This document shows positions 40,406-49,129 of a stretch of 64,000 nucleotides of DNA, piece by piece; the first letter of the stretch is position 1; each line of letters opens with the position of its first letter. The stretch is from positions 1,241,001 through 1,305,000 of the forward strand of contig NZ_AP028664.1 of assembly GCF_041154455.1 (NCBI RefSeq). Reading direction: 5' to 3'. The notes below the pieces were generated by a model, which saw only the letters and a program-made list of their open reading frames with translations, did no database searches and had not been told where the DNA came from. A program made the translations under genes and the position numbers. The stretch comes from Variovorax sp. V213. Lineage in GTDB: Bacteria > Pseudomonadota > Gammaproteobacteria > Burkholderiales > Burkholderiaceae_C.

Positions 40406-41305
40406 TCAGTGTTTCGCCTCGTTCTTGAGAAAGTCGACGAAGGCCCGCAGCGGCGCCGGCATGTGCGTGCGGCTCGGGTAGTAGAGAAACGGGCCCGAAA
40501 AACTCTGCCACCAATCCTCCAGCACCGGCACCAGCGCACCGCTGTCGAGCGAGGGCCGCAGGTATTCGTCGAAGGTGTAGATGAGGCCCAGGCCCGACTC
40601 GGCCGCATGCAGTTCGAGATCGATCATCGACGCCACCAGCGGCCCGCTCGGCGTGATGCGGACGGTCTTGCCCTTGCGCACAAAGCCCCAGGCCGCGAGC
40701 ACGCCGCTCGGAAAGCGGTGTCCGATGCAGGCGTGCTGCAGCAGGTCGGTCGGGTGCCTGGGCGTGCCATGCGCCGCCAGGTAGCGCGGTGACGCGGCGG
40801 CCACGAAGCGCTGCACGCGCGGGCCGAGCGGCACTGCAATCATGTCTCGCGCGATGCTCTCGTCGTAGCGAATGCCGGCGTCGAAGCCGGCTGCGAGCAC
40901 ATCAATGAAAGTGTCGTTGGTCGTCACCTCCAGCGTGATGCCGGGGTGTGCGGCCAGGAAGCGGCTGGCCAGTGGCGGCAGCACGCGCTGCGTCACGATG
41001 GTCGGCACGTTGAGCCGCAGCGTGCCGGTGGGGCTGTCGCGAAAGCTGTTGAGTGTGTCGAGCGCGCCCGAGATGTCGTCGAGCGCCGGCGCGATACGCT
41101 CCAGCAGCCGCTGGCCGGCCTCGGTGGGCGTCACGCTGCGCGTGGTGCGGTTCAAAAGCCGCACGCCCAGCTGCGCCTCGAGCCGGCGCATGGCTTCGCT
41201 GAGCGAGGAGGGCGACACACCGCGCAGCGCGGCGGCACCGCGAAAGCTGCGTGCCCGCGTCACTGCCACGAAGGCGCCGAGGTCCGAAAGATCGGGGTCG
41301 GTCAT
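40406..41305 (-). CDS. LysR-family transcriptional regulator
   Basis: 299 residues. N-terminal HTH (DLSDLGAFVAVTRARSFRGAAALRGVSPSSLSEAMRRLEAQLGVRLLNRTTRSVTPTEAG, residues 5-62, split here for reading) and effector domain (~90-290). The RGVSPSSLSEAMR wording is typical of the group that controls a divergent aldo/keto reductase or short-chain dehydrogenase. It lies 129 bp from such a gene in divergent orientation and is probably its regulator. The true start is the ATG at 41305; the open frame runs 1.1 kb further up only as an antisense shadow. Confidence 0.88.
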   Translation of the reverse strand: MTDPDLSDLGAFVAVTRARSFRGAAALRGVSPSSLSEAMRRLEAQLGVRLLNRTTRSVTPTEAGQRLLERIAPALDDISGALDTLNSFRDSPTGTLRLNVPTIVTQRVLPPLASRFLAAHPGITLEVTTNDTFIDVLAAGFDAGIRYDESIARDMIAVPLGPRVQRFVAAASPRYLAAHGTPRHPTDLLQHACIGHRFPSGVLAAWGFVRKGKTVRITPSGPLVASMIDLELHAAESGLGLIYTFDEYLRPSLDSGALVPVLEDWWQSFSGPFLYYPSRTHMPAPLRAFVDFLKNEAKH

Positions 41306-41434
41306 GAAAGCCGATTGTGCGGTTTTTTGCACAGCTCGTGCGGTGATGGGTGGATTATCGAACGGGCCGCTTGCTTCCAGACTACCGCCATGCCGCTTGC
41401 AACCGCATGCGGACCTCAACGAAAGGAAGCTGCA

Positions 41435-42445
41435 ATGAACACACGTCAACTCGGGGCCACGGGCCCGCAGGTCTCCGCCATCGGCCTCGGCTGCATGGGC
41501 ATGTCGGCGCTGTACGGCCCGACGGACCGCACCGAAAGCATCGCCACCATCCACGCCGCCATGGACGCGGGCATCACGCTGCTCGACACCGGCGACTTCT
41601 ACGGCAGCGGCCACAACGAAATGCTGATCGGCGAAGCGCTCAAGGGCCTCAAGGGCTCGCAGCGCGACGCGGCCCTGGTCAGCGTGAAATTCGGTGCGCT
41701 GCGCGATCCGGCTGGCGGCTGGAGCGGCTACGACGCGCGGCCCGAAGCGGTGAAGAACTTTTTGGTCTATTCGCTGCAACGGCTCGGCGTGGACCACATC
41801 GACATCTACCGCCCGGCGCGGCTCGACCCGAACGTGCCGATCGAAGACACCGTGGGCGCCATTGCCGACATGGTGAAGGCCGGCTACGTGCGGCACATCG
41901 GGCTCTCGGAAGTGGGCTCGCACACCATTCGCAAGGCGGCGGCCGTGCACCCGATTGCCGACCTGCAGATCGAATATTCGCTGATCTCGCGCGGCATCGA
42001 GGATGACATTCTTGCGACCTGCCGAGAGCTCGGCATCGGCATCACGGCGTATGGCGTGCTGTCGCGCGGGCTGATCAGCGGACACTGGAAGAAAGAGGGC
42101 GCGGGCGCAACGGATTTCCGCACGCACAGCCCGCGCTTTCAGGGCGAGAACGTCGAGCGCAACCTGGCGCTGGTCGATGCGCTGCGCCAGATCGCGAACG
42201 CCAAGGGCGTGACGGTCGCGCAGATTGCCATTGCCTGGGTGGCGGCGCAGGGCGAAGATATCGTGCCGCTGGTGGGCGCGCGGCAGCGCACGCGCCTGCA
42301 GGAAGCGCTGGGCTCGCTCGGCGTTGCCTTGAGCGCGGACGATCTCGCAGCCATCGAACGCGCAGTGCCGAAGGGCGCCGCGGCCGGCGAGCGCTACGCC
42401 GCCGCGCAGATGGCCCATCTGGACAGCGAGGCGAGCCACGCCTGA
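41435..42445 (+). CDS. aldo/keto reductase
   Basis: 336 residues, TIM-barrel aldo/keto reductase reducing carbonyls with NADPH. The catalytic Asp (LLDTGDFYG), Tyr (FYGSGHNE) and Lys (VSVKFGAL) are visible. The fourth residue, the His of 'YQxHxxDP', is not: the segment reads DIYRPARLDP, so it is Ala/Pro here. This variant occurs in a sub-branch of the family and may lower activity or change specificity. The C-terminal NADP-binding stretch VPLVGARQRTRLQEAL is intact. GAAAGGAAG ribosome site 7 bp before the ATG. Paired with a divergent LysR gene. Confidence 0.85.
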   Translation: MNTRQLGATGPQVSAIGLGCMGMSALYGPTDRTESIATIHAAMDAGITLLDTGDFYGSGHNEMLIGEALKGLKGSQRDAALVSVKFGALRDPAGGWSGYDARPEAVKNFLVYSLQRLGVDHIDIYRPARLDPNVPIEDTVGAIADMVKAGYVRHIGLSEVGSHTIRKAAAVHPIADLQIEYSLISRGIEDDILATCRELGIGITAYGVLSRGLISGHWKKEGAGATDFRTHSPRFQGENVERNLALVDALRQIANAKGVTVAQIAIAWVAAQGEDIVPLVGARQRTRLQEALGSLGVALSADDLAAIERAVPKGAAAGERYAAAQMAHLDSEASHA

Positions 42446-42489
42446 GCGGTCAGGCGGGCATGGTGGCATTCTTTTTTGTAGGATGCGCC

Positions 42490-43197
42490 ATGACCCAGCA
42501 CATCGGAATCGTCGGATGCTCCGCCGAAGGCGCGGCGCTCTGCTACCAGACCATCTGCGTGGAGGGCGCCCAACTGCTGGGCCCGCATGCGCACCCCGAA
42601 GTCTCGATGCACACGCCCTCGCTCGCGGATTACATGGCGCACATCTACCGCAACGACTGGCGCGGCGTGGGCGAAGTGATGCTCGCTTCGGCCCACAAGC
42701 TCGCGAAGATCGGCGCGAGCTTTCTGGTCTGCCCCGACAACACCATTCACCAGGCGCTGCCCTTCATCGAGGGACGCTCGCCGCTGCCGTGGCTGCACAT
42801 CGCGCAGTGCGTGGCCGACGAAGCCGCGCAGCGCGGTTTCCGGCGCCTGGCCATCACCGGCACACGCTGGCTGGTCGAGAGCGAGGTCTATCCCGAGAAG
42901 CTCTCGGCCAAGGGGCTCGAATACGTTCGGCCCACCATGGAAGAGCGCGAAGAGATCAACCGCATCATCATGGAAGAGCTGGTCTGCGGTGTCTTCACGC
43001 CGGATGCCGTCACGGCGTTCCGCCGCGTCATCCAGCGCATGAAGGACGAGGACGGCTGCGATGCGGTCGTGCTCGGCTGCACCGAGATTCCGCTCATCAT
43101 GAACGACGTGAACTCGCCGCTGCCGACGCTCGATTCGACGCGGCTCCTGGCGCGCGCGGCACTGCGGCGCACGGTGCAGGGCCGCGCCAGGGGCTGA
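42490..43197 (+). CDS. aspartate/glutamate racemase-family protein
   Basis: 235 residues. The two catalytic cysteines of cofactor-independent amino-acid racemases are seen in FLVCPDNT and VLGCTEIPL, about 110 residues apart as usual. The opening HIGIVGCSAEGAALCYQ corresponds to the glycine-rich N-terminal strand. The family includes Asp and Glu racemases (RacX/YgeA) and hydantoin or maleate isomerases. No signal peptide. It follows the aldo/keto reductase in the same direction after 44 bp and converges, 3 bp apart, on an alpha/beta hydrolase gene. Substrate unknown. Confidence 0.85.
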   Translation: MTQHIGIVGCSAEGAALCYQTICVEGAQLLGPHAHPEVSMHTPSLADYMAHIYRNDWRGVGEVMLASAHKLAKIGASFLVCPDNTIHQALPFIEGRSPLPWLHIAQCVADEAAQRGFRRLAITGTRWLVESEVYPEKLSAKGLEYVRPTMEEREEINRIIMEELVCGVFTPDAVTAFRRVIQRMKDEDGCDAVVLGCTEIPLIMNDVNSPLPTLDSTRLLARAALRRTVQGRARG

Positions 43198-43200
43198 CGC

Positions 43201-44130
43201 TCAGCCTGCCAGGAACTGCTCGATCAACCCGGCCACGAGCTGCGGCTGGTCGTGGTGCAGCATGTGGCCCGCGTCGTCGAGCCGCTCGACGCGCACCGAA
43301 GGCACGGACTTCAGGCGCTCATGAAACTCGTCCAGCGTGTAGCGGTTTTTCCACCAGCCGTGCAGGCTGTCGTCCGAGGCCTCGACCATCAGCGTGGGCG
43401 CCGAAATTCGCGCGTAGAGCGCGAGCGTTTCATCGACCCGGAAGATGTTCGCGTTGATGATCTTGTGCGCGGAGTCGCCCAGGATCTGCCAGCGCTCGCT
43501 GCCGTCGGCCTGCGCGTGCGGCGCCGACCAGTGGCTCGCAAGCCAGTTGGCCTTGTCGGGCGTGAGGCGCGGGTTGGTCTTCATGAGCCGGCGCGCCACG
43601 CCGTCCACGGCGGAGTAGCTGGCAAGCGCCATCTCGCCGCGGTGCAGTCGCTTGAGGTCGTCGATCCATTGGCCGTAGCGCACGGGCGCTTCCTCCGGCT
43701 TTCGCGCAGGCATGCCGAAGCCTTCGAGGTTGACGAGGCGGCGGATGCGCTCGGGCCTTGCGCCCGCGTAGTGCATGGCGACGTTGCCGCCCATGCTGTG
43801 GCCGACCAGGTCGACCGGCCGCGCCGCATCGCCTTCGCCCGCGTAGTGGTCGAGCAGCCATTCGAGGTCGGCAAGGTAGTCGGGCAGCCAGTAGTTGTCG
43901 ACGCCGCCGCCCTCGGTGAGGCCGAAGCCGCGCCAGTCGGGCGCGACGATGAAGCGCTCTTCGGCCAGCGCATCGACCACGAACTGCCAGGAGGCGGCCA
44001 CGTCCATCCAGCCGTGCACCAGCACCAGCGGCGGCCGCGCGGCCGAGGGCTCGCCCCAGAGGCGCACGTGGTAGCTGAGGTTGCGCACGGGCACGAATTC
44101 GCTGCGCGAGGGACGAAGAGCTTGGTACAT
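43201..44130 (-). CDS. alpha/beta hydrolase
   Basis: 309 residues. Oxyanion motif LVHGWMDVAASWQ, nucleophile elbow GHSMGG (Ser), acid region VEASDDSLHGWW, and the catalytic His in LDDAGHMLHHDQPQ make a complete triad. The family covers esterases, dehalogenases, carbon-carbon hydrolases and peptidases; the sequence does not choose among them. ATG at 44130 precedes the lid start; the upstream 87 codons of open frame are not conserved-looking. Divergent from the Tas-like reductase. Confidence 0.85.
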   Translation of the reverse strand: MYQALRPSRSEFVPVRNLSYHVRLWGEPSAARPPLVLVHGWMDVAASWQFVVDALAEERFIVAPDWRGFGLTEGGGVDNYWLPDYLADLEWLLDHYAGEGDAARPVDLVGHSMGGNVAMHYAGARPERIRRLVNLEGFGMPARKPEEAPVRYGQWIDDLKRLHRGEMALASYSAVDGVARRLMKTNPRLTPDKANWLASHWSAPHAQADGSERWQILGDSAHKIINANIFRVDETLALYARISAPTLMVEASDDSLHGWWKNRYTLDEFHERLKSVPSVRVERLDDAGHMLHHDQPQLVAGLIEQFLAG

Positions 44131-44245
44131 GGGCGTCGATGATAAGGAGCCCGGCGCGGGCGCGCAGTCCGGCACAGGACAGCTGGCGCCCGGTTTTTTG
44201 GCCCACGGCCAGCACATTGCCGGGGAGGGCGGTAGCATCCCGCGC

Positions 44246-45307
44246 ATGAAAAAAATCCAACTCGGCCAGAGCGACCTGCACGTCACCCCGATCTGCCTGG
44301 GCACCATGACCTTCGGCGAACAGGTGGACGAACCCACTTCCCATGCCATCTTGAGCCGCTCGCTCGAGCGCGGCGTCGATTTCATCGACACGGCCGAGAT
44401 GTACTCGGTGCCCGCGCGGCAGGAGACCTACAGCGTCACCGAGACCATCATCGGCAACTGGTTTGCGGCCAACCCCGGTGCGCGCCAGAAGATCACGCTG
44501 GCCACCAAGGTGGCCGGCCCGTCGCGCGGCATGCCCTGGGTGCGCGCAGGCAGCGGCATGACGCCCGAAGACATCGAGGCCTCGTGCAATGCGAGCCTGA
44601 AGCGCCTGAAGACCGACGTCATCGACCTCTATCAGATCCACTGGCCCGAGCGCCATGTGCCGGCCTTCGGCAGCATCTACTACGACCCCGCCAAGGAAAG
44701 CTCGAAGACGCCGATCCACGACCAGCTCGAGGCGCTCGGCAAGCTGGTGAAGGCCGGCAAGGTGCGCGCCATCGGCCTCTCGAACGAGACGCCCTACGGC
44801 GTGCACGAGTTCGTGCGGCTGGCCGGGCAGCACGAACTGCCGCGCGTGGCCACGGTGCAGAACGTCTACAACCTGGCGAGCCGTGGCCTGGAGAACGGGC
44901 TCGACGAGACGATGCACCGGCTGGGCGTGTCGCTGCTGGCGTATTCGCCGCTGGCCTTCGGCCTGCTGACCGGCAAGTACGACCAGAGCGGCATCGAGGG
45001 GCCGGACGCACCGAAGGGCGCGCGCATTTCGAGCTACGAGTCGGTGCGCAAGCAACGCTGGGGCCGCCCCGACGCGCTGAAGGCCGCGCGCCTGTACAAC
45101 CAGCTCGCGCGCGACAACGGCCTGACGCCGGTGCAGCTCGCGCTGGGCTTCTGCTACACCAAGTGGCAGGTGGCAAGCACGATCATCGGCGTGACCACGC
45201 TGGCGCAGCTGGACGAAGACATCGACGCCTTCGGCACCACGCTCTCGCCCGAGGTGCTGGCCGAGATCGACAGGATCCGGTGGGAGATCCGGGACCCGGC
45301 GGCGTGA
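44246..45307 (+). CDS. Tas-like aldo/keto reductase
   Basis: 353 residues, NADP(H)-dependent. All four catalytic residues are present: Asp and Tyr in IDTAEMYS, Lys in LATKVAG, and His in LYQIHWPERHVP, the wording of E. coli Tas (YIP1/YghZ branch). The C-terminal cofactor loop IIGVTTLAQLDEDI is typical. Four-base overlap (GTGA) with the YbaK gene that follows. Sits divergently beside the alpha/beta hydrolase with 115 bp between starts. Confidence 0.88.
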   Translation: MKKIQLGQSDLHVTPICLGTMTFGEQVDEPTSHAILSRSLERGVDFIDTAEMYSVPARQETYSVTETIIGNWFAANPGARQKITLATKVAGPSRGMPWVRAGSGMTPEDIEASCNASLKRLKTDVIDLYQIHWPERHVPAFGSIYYDPAKESSKTPIHDQLEALGKLVKAGKVRAIGLSNETPYGVHEFVRLAGQHELPRVATVQNVYNLASRGLENGLDETMHRLGVSLLAYSPLAFGLLTGKYDQSGIEGPDAPKGARISSYESVRKQRWGRPDALKAARLYNQLARDNGLTPVQLALGFCYTKWQVASTIIGVTTLAQLDEDIDAFGTTLSPEVLAEIDRIRWEIRDPAA

Positions 45308-45801
45308 GCAAGAATAAAAATTCCCACGTTTCCGAAACCCCCGCGACGCAGCTGCTGCGCGCGAACAAGGTCGCCTTCACCGAGCATCCGTACGAGTACC
45401 TGGAGCACGGCGGTGCCCAGCACAGCGCCGCCGTGCTGGGCTTCGACCCCTTCACGGTGGTGAAGACGCTGGTGATGCAGGACCAGGACGCCAGGCCGCT
45501 CATCGTGCTGATGCACGGCAACCGCACGGTGTCGACCAAGAACCTGGCGCGGCAGATCGGCGCCAAGTCGGTCGAGCCCTGCAGGCCCGAAATGGCGCAG
45601 CGCCACAGCGGCTACATGGTGGGCGGCACCTCGCCCTTCGGCACGCGGCGCCAGATGCCGGTCTACGTCGAGTCGACCATCCTCGAGCTGCCGAAGATCG
45701 CGATCAACGGCGGGCGGCGCGGCTACCTGGTGGGCATCGACCCGCAGGTGTGCGTGGCATTGCTGGGCGCCAGGCCGGTGCAGTGCGCGCTGGCAGAATA
45801 G
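45304..45801 (+). CDS. ybaK: YbaK/EbsC family Cys-tRNA(Pro) deacylase
   Basis: 165 residues, GTG start overlapping the previous stop. It frees mischarged cysteine from tRNA-Pro (YbaK activity). The family segments EHPYEYLEHGG, GFDPFTVVKTLVMQD, LARQIGAKSVEPC and GTSPFGTRRQMPVYVE are conserved, including the catalytic-site lysine in VVKTL. The GTSPFG signature separates YbaK from ProX. Cytoplasmic. Cotranscribed with the Tas-like reductase. Confidence 0.92.
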   Translation: MSKNKNSHVSETPATQLLRANKVAFTEHPYEYLEHGGAQHSAAVLGFDPFTVVKTLVMQDQDARPLIVLMHGNRTVSTKNLARQIGAKSVEPCRPEMAQRHSGYMVGGTSPFGTRRQMPVYVESTILELPKIAINGGRRGYLVGIDPQVCVALLGARPVQCALAE

Positions 45802-45884
45802 CCGGCCCGCCGGCCTGAGACCGGCGGCATACCCCTCTGTCCGAACCAGCGAATAAGAACATCCATCCTTCGTGGAGCGCCGCC

Positions 45885-46520
45885 TTGAGCTTTCATCTGC
45901 CTTCCCTCCTGGCCATCGTGGCCTCCTACCTGATCGGCTCGCTGTCCTTCGCGGTCATCGTGAGCAAGTCGCTCGGCATGGCCGACCCGCGCAGCTACGG
46001 CAGCGGCAACCCCGGTGCGACCAACGTGCTGCGCTCGGGCAACAAGGGTGCGGCGCTGGCCACATTGCTGCTCGATGCGCTCAAGGGCTGGCTGCCGGTG
46101 TTCCTGATCCGCCACTTTGGCGCGCAGTGGGGGCTGGGGGAGGGCGTGGCCGCGCTGGCGGGCCTCGCGGCCTTCCTGGGCCATCTGTACCCGGTGTTCT
46201 TCGGCTTCCAGGGCGGCAAGGGCGTGGCCACCGCGGCGGGCGTGCTGGTGGGCATCGCGCCCTGGCTGGGGCTTGCCACCGGCGCCACCTGGCTGATCAT
46301 CGCGGTGTTCTTCCGCTATTCGTCGCTGTCGTCGCTGGTGGCAGCCTTTTTTGCGCCGGCGTATTACCTTTTGGGCGGAAACATTGCGTGGCCGCTCGAC
46401 CGCACGGTGCTGATTGCGATCATCATCATGAGCCTGCTGCTGATCTGGCGGCACCGCGAAAACATCCGCCGGCTCGCGGCCGGCACGGAGTCGAAACTCG
46501 GCTCGAAGAAAAAGGCTTGA
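45885..46520 (+). CDS. plsY: acyl-phosphate glycerol-3-phosphate acyltransferase PlsY
   Basis: 211 residues, TTG start (no ATG is available before the first helix). It acylates glycerol 3-phosphate with acyl phosphate in the inner membrane, the first step of phospholipid synthesis. Three conserved cytoplasmic motifs are visible: SYGSGNPGATNVLRSGNKG (motif 1), GFQGGKGVATAAG (motif 2, glycerol-phosphate loop) and the later RYSSLSSLVA (motif 3). About five membrane segments. It begins 83 bp after ybaK. Confidence 0.93.
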   Translation: MSFHLPSLLAIVASYLIGSLSFAVIVSKSLGMADPRSYGSGNPGATNVLRSGNKGAALATLLLDALKGWLPVFLIRHFGAQWGLGEGVAALAGLAAFLGHLYPVFFGFQGGKGVATAAGVLVGIAPWLGLATGATWLIIAVFFRYSSLSSLVAAFFAPAYYLLGGNIAWPLDRTVLIAIIIMSLLLIWRHRENIRRLAAGTESKLGSKKKA

Positions 46521-46533
46521 GAGAAAGAACACC

Positions 46534-46887
46534 ATGGCATCCATTACTCGCTTTCACGTCGGCCCGCGCCTGTCTGAAACGGCCGTGCACAACGGCACTA
46601 TCTACCTGGCAGGCCAGGTGCCCGACGACACCACGCAGGACATCCGCGGCCAGACCACGCAGGTGCTGGCCATGGTCGACCGCCTGCTGGCCGAGGCCGG
46701 CAGCGACAAGTCGCGCATCCTGATGACGCAGATCTTCCTGGCCGACATCGACGACATCACGGCCATGAACGAGGTCTGGGATGCGTGGATTCCCGCCGGC
46801 AACACGCCGCCGCGCGCCACGGTGCAGGCCAAGATGGCCAACGCGGCCTACAAGATCGAGATCGTGGTCACGGCCGCGCAGGCCTGA
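46534..46887 (+). CDS. RidA/YjgF-family protein
   Basis: 117 residues, the length of one trimer subunit. RidA deaminates reactive 2-aminoacrylate and other enamines. The family shows GPRLSETAVHNGTIYLAGQVP near the start, ILMTQIFLADID in the middle and PPRATVQAKMA with the substrate-binding arginine at the end. The last family block is closer to the 'RutC-like' group (AAYKIEIVVTAAQA). Starts 13 bp after plsY, with a GAGAAAG ribosome site. Confidence 0.85.
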   Translation: MASITRFHVGPRLSETAVHNGTIYLAGQVPDDTTQDIRGQTTQVLAMVDRLLAEAGSDKSRILMTQIFLADIDDITAMNEVWDAWIPAGNTPPRATVQAKMANAAYKIEIVVTAAQA

Positions 46888-46896
46888 CGCTGACGC

Positions 46897-47538
46897 TCAG
46901 TACCGCTTCTCCAAGACCATCTGGTCGGCATCGCGCCGCATCGAGAACCGGTTGATGAAGCTGTTGCCCAGCAGCACGAAGGGCATGGGCTGCGGCGAGA
47001 CGATGGCGTCGATGTCGTACACCTCGACGTCGCCCACGCGCACCGACTGCAGCCGCAGCTTGTAGCCCTGGGACACGCCGTTGGCGGTGTTCATCTGGAC
47101 GCGCTGGCCCTTGCTGTAGTCCAACCCGATGCGTTGCGCATCGGCGGCCGACAACGCGATCGACGTGGCGCCGGTGTCGAGCATGAAGGTGACGGGGCGG
47201 CCGTTGATGGCGCCTTGCGTCATGAAGTGGCCGCGGCTGTCGGCCGGCAGCACGATGCGGCTGCCGCCGCCCGTGCCCCCTCCGCCGCCGATGCTCACGG
47301 GCGTGTCCATGCGCAGGTTGAGGCGCTTGCCCTCGAGTTCGACCACCGCCTGGTCGGCCTGCAGCGACACGAGCCTGACGCCCTGGAAGGTCTCGCCGAC
47401 GGCCACGGTCTTGGGCGGTGCGCCGTCGACGATCAGGATCGCGCGGCTGCCGATGGTGCCGGTCAGCATGACGGAGCTCGCCGCATGCGCCCCTGCAGCG
47501 GCAGCCAGCAACTGCGCTGCGACGACCAGGGATTTCAT
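46897..47538 (-). CDS. TIGR02281-type retropepsin-like aspartic protease, secreted
   Basis: 213 residues. Signal peptide MKSLVVAAQLLAAAAGAHAAS, then an N-terminal region and a retropepsin-like domain (~95-213) with the active-site motif DTGATS and the flap-like QMNTANG. This is the 'clan AA aspartic protease' family of proteobacteria, periplasmic or membrane-associated. The middle carries a Gly-rich linker (GGGGGTGGGS). The stop is 10 bp from that of RidA (convergent). The start is 7 bp from the YajQ stop on the same strand. Confidence 0.85.
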   Translation of the reverse strand: MKSLVVAAQLLAAAAGAHAASSVMLTGTIGSRAILIVDGAPPKTVAVGETFQGVRLVSLQADQAVVELEGKRLNLRMDTPVSIGGGGGTGGGSRIVLPADSRGHFMTQGAINGRPVTFMLDTGATSIALSAADAQRIGLDYSKGQRVQMNTANGVSQGYKLRLQSVRVGDVEVYDIDAIVSPQPMPFVLLGNSFINRFSMRRDADQMVLEKRY

Positions 47539-47545
47539 TCGGAGC

Positions 47546-48031
47546 TCAGTCGCGGAAGTTGTTGAACGACAGCGGCATGTCGGGCACGTCTTTCTTGATG
47601 AGCGCCATGGCCGCCTGCAGGTCGTCGCGCTTGGCGCCGGTGATGCGCACCGCGTCGCCCTGGATGGCGGCCTGCACCTTGAGCTTGCTGTCCTTGATGA
47701 TGCGGGTGATCTTCTTGGCCTGCTCGGATTCGATGCCGCTCTTGACCTTGATGACCTGCTTGACCTTGTCGCCGCCGATCTTCTGCACGTCGCCCTTGTC
47801 GAGAAAGCGCACGTCGACGCTGCGCTTGGTGAGCTTGGCGCGAAGAATGTCCTCGACCTGCACGAGCTGGAACTCGGCGTCGCCGATCATGGTGATTTCC
47901 TTGTCCTTGAGCTCGACGGCGGCGGCCGTGCCCTTGAAATCGAAACGCGTTGCGATTTCCTTGGCGGTGTTTTCGACCGCGTTCTTCACTTCGGGCAGAT
48001 TCGGTTCGCAGACGGTATCGAAAGACGGCAT
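47546..48031 (-). CDS. yajQ: YajQ-family nucleotide-binding protein
   Basis: 161 residues, exactly the UPF0234/YajQ length. Two ferredoxin-like repeats; conserved FDFKGTAAAVEL near the start, KKITRIIKDSKLKVQA in the middle and the FNNFRD C-terminus that ends every family member. YajQ proteins bind nucleotides; one from Xanthomonas acts as a cyclic-di-GMP receptor. The start is the ATG of MPSFDTVCEPNL. Divergent from murB, with 45 bp between the ATGs. Confidence 0.95.
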   Translation of the reverse strand: MPSFDTVCEPNLPEVKNAVENTAKEIATRFDFKGTAAAVELKDKEITMIGDAEFQLVQVEDILRAKLTKRSVDVRFLDKGDVQKIGGDKVKQVIKVKSGIESEQAKKITRIIKDSKLKVQAAIQGDAVRITGAKRDDLQAAMALIKKDVPDMPLSFNNFRD

Positions 48032-48076
48032 TGGGCTCCTCCTGGATTCGCGGGTGCTGGATGCGACAATTCTCCC

Positions 48077-49129
48077 ATGATCGTGGAGAACAACGTCCCG
48101 CTGCAGCCGTACAACAGCTTCGGCATCGTCGCGCGCGCGCAGAACCTGGTGCGCATCGCCAGCGAGGGGGACGTGGCCGAGCTGCGGGCCGACCCCCATT
48201 GGCGCGACGCGCCCCGTTTCGTGCTGGGCGGCGGCAGCAACATCGTGCTCACGGGCGACGTGAAGCCGCTGGTGCTGAAAGTCGAGATCAAGGGGCTGCG
48301 GCTGGTCGAGGAAACCCCGCGCGCCTGGATCGTGGAGGCCGGCGCAGGCGAAGTCTGGCACGACGCCATTCAGTGGATGCTCGCGAACGGCTACCCGGGG
48401 CTCGAGAATCTGGCGCTCATTCCGGGCACGGTGGGCGGTGCGCCGGTGCAGAACATCGGCGCCTATGGGGTCGAGTTGCAAGACCGCTTCGACTCGCTCG
48501 ATGCCATCGACCTGGACACCGGGCGCAGCTTCACGCTGGATGCCGCGCAATGCGCCTTTGGCTACCGCGACTCGGTGTTCAAGCACGTGCGCAGCGGGCC
48601 GAACGATTTCGGGCTCTCGGGGCGGGCGCTGATCACCCGCGTGCGCTTTCGCCTGCCCAAGCCCTGGAAGGCGGTGGTGGGCTACCTCGACCTGGAGCGC
48701 AAGATGGAGGAGGCCGGCAATTTCACCCCCAGCGCCACCGACGTGTTCGACTGGGTCTGCGCCATTCGCCGCGCCAAGCTGCCCGACTGGCGCGTGCTCG
48801 GCAATGCCGGCAGCTTCTTCAAGAACCCGACCGTCACGCCCGAACAGTGCGCCGACATCATCGCGCGCGACCCGAAGATCGTGCACTACCCGATGAACGA
48901 CGGCAGCATCAAGCTCGCGGCCGGCTGGCTCATCGACGCCTGTGGCTGGAAGGGCAAGTCGGTCGGCAACGCCGGCGTCTACGAAAAGCAGGCGCTGGTG
49001 CTGGTGAACCGCGGCGGCCTCGAAAACCCGGTGACGGGCGGCGAGGTGATGACGCTGGCCAAGGCCATACAGACGAGCGTGTACGAGCGCTTCGGCATCC
49101 GGCTGGAGCCGGAGCCGGTGGTCGTCTGA
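48077..49129 (+). CDS. murB: UDP-N-acetylenolpyruvoylglucosamine reductase MurB
   Basis: 350 residues, type I (E. coli-like) MurB. It reduces the enolpyruvyl group of UDP-GlcNAc to give UDP-MurNAc with FAD and NADPH. Visible are the FAD-binding PLGGGSNIVL-like block (VLGGGSNIVL), GLENLALIPGTVGGAPVQNIGAYGVE (in parts), the catalytic serine in GNAGSFFKNP, and the C-terminal WLIDACGWKG. ATG follows the divergent yajQ start by 45 bp. Its stop overlaps the next ATG by 1 bp. Confidence 0.96.
   Translation: MIVENNVPLQPYNSFGIVARAQNLVRIASEGDVAELRADPHWRDAPRFVLGGGSNIVLTGDVKPLVLKVEIKGLRLVEETPRAWIVEAGAGEVWHDAIQWMLANGYPGLENLALIPGTVGGAPVQNIGAYGVELQDRFDSLDAIDLDTGRSFTLDAAQCAFGYRDSVFKHVRSGPNDFGLSGRALITRVRFRLPKPWKAVVGYLDLERKMEEAGNFTPSATDVFDWVCAIRRAKLPDWRVLGNAGSFFKNPTVTPEQCADIIARDPKIVHYPMNDGSIKLAAGWLIDACGWKGKSVGNAGVYEKQALVLVNRGGLENPVTGGEVMTLAKAIQTSVYERFGIRLEPEPVVV

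Noticed and set aside
40406..42469. 687-codon open frame including the LysR gene
   Set aside because: The extension is antisense to the aldo/keto reductase; the LysR start is at 41305.
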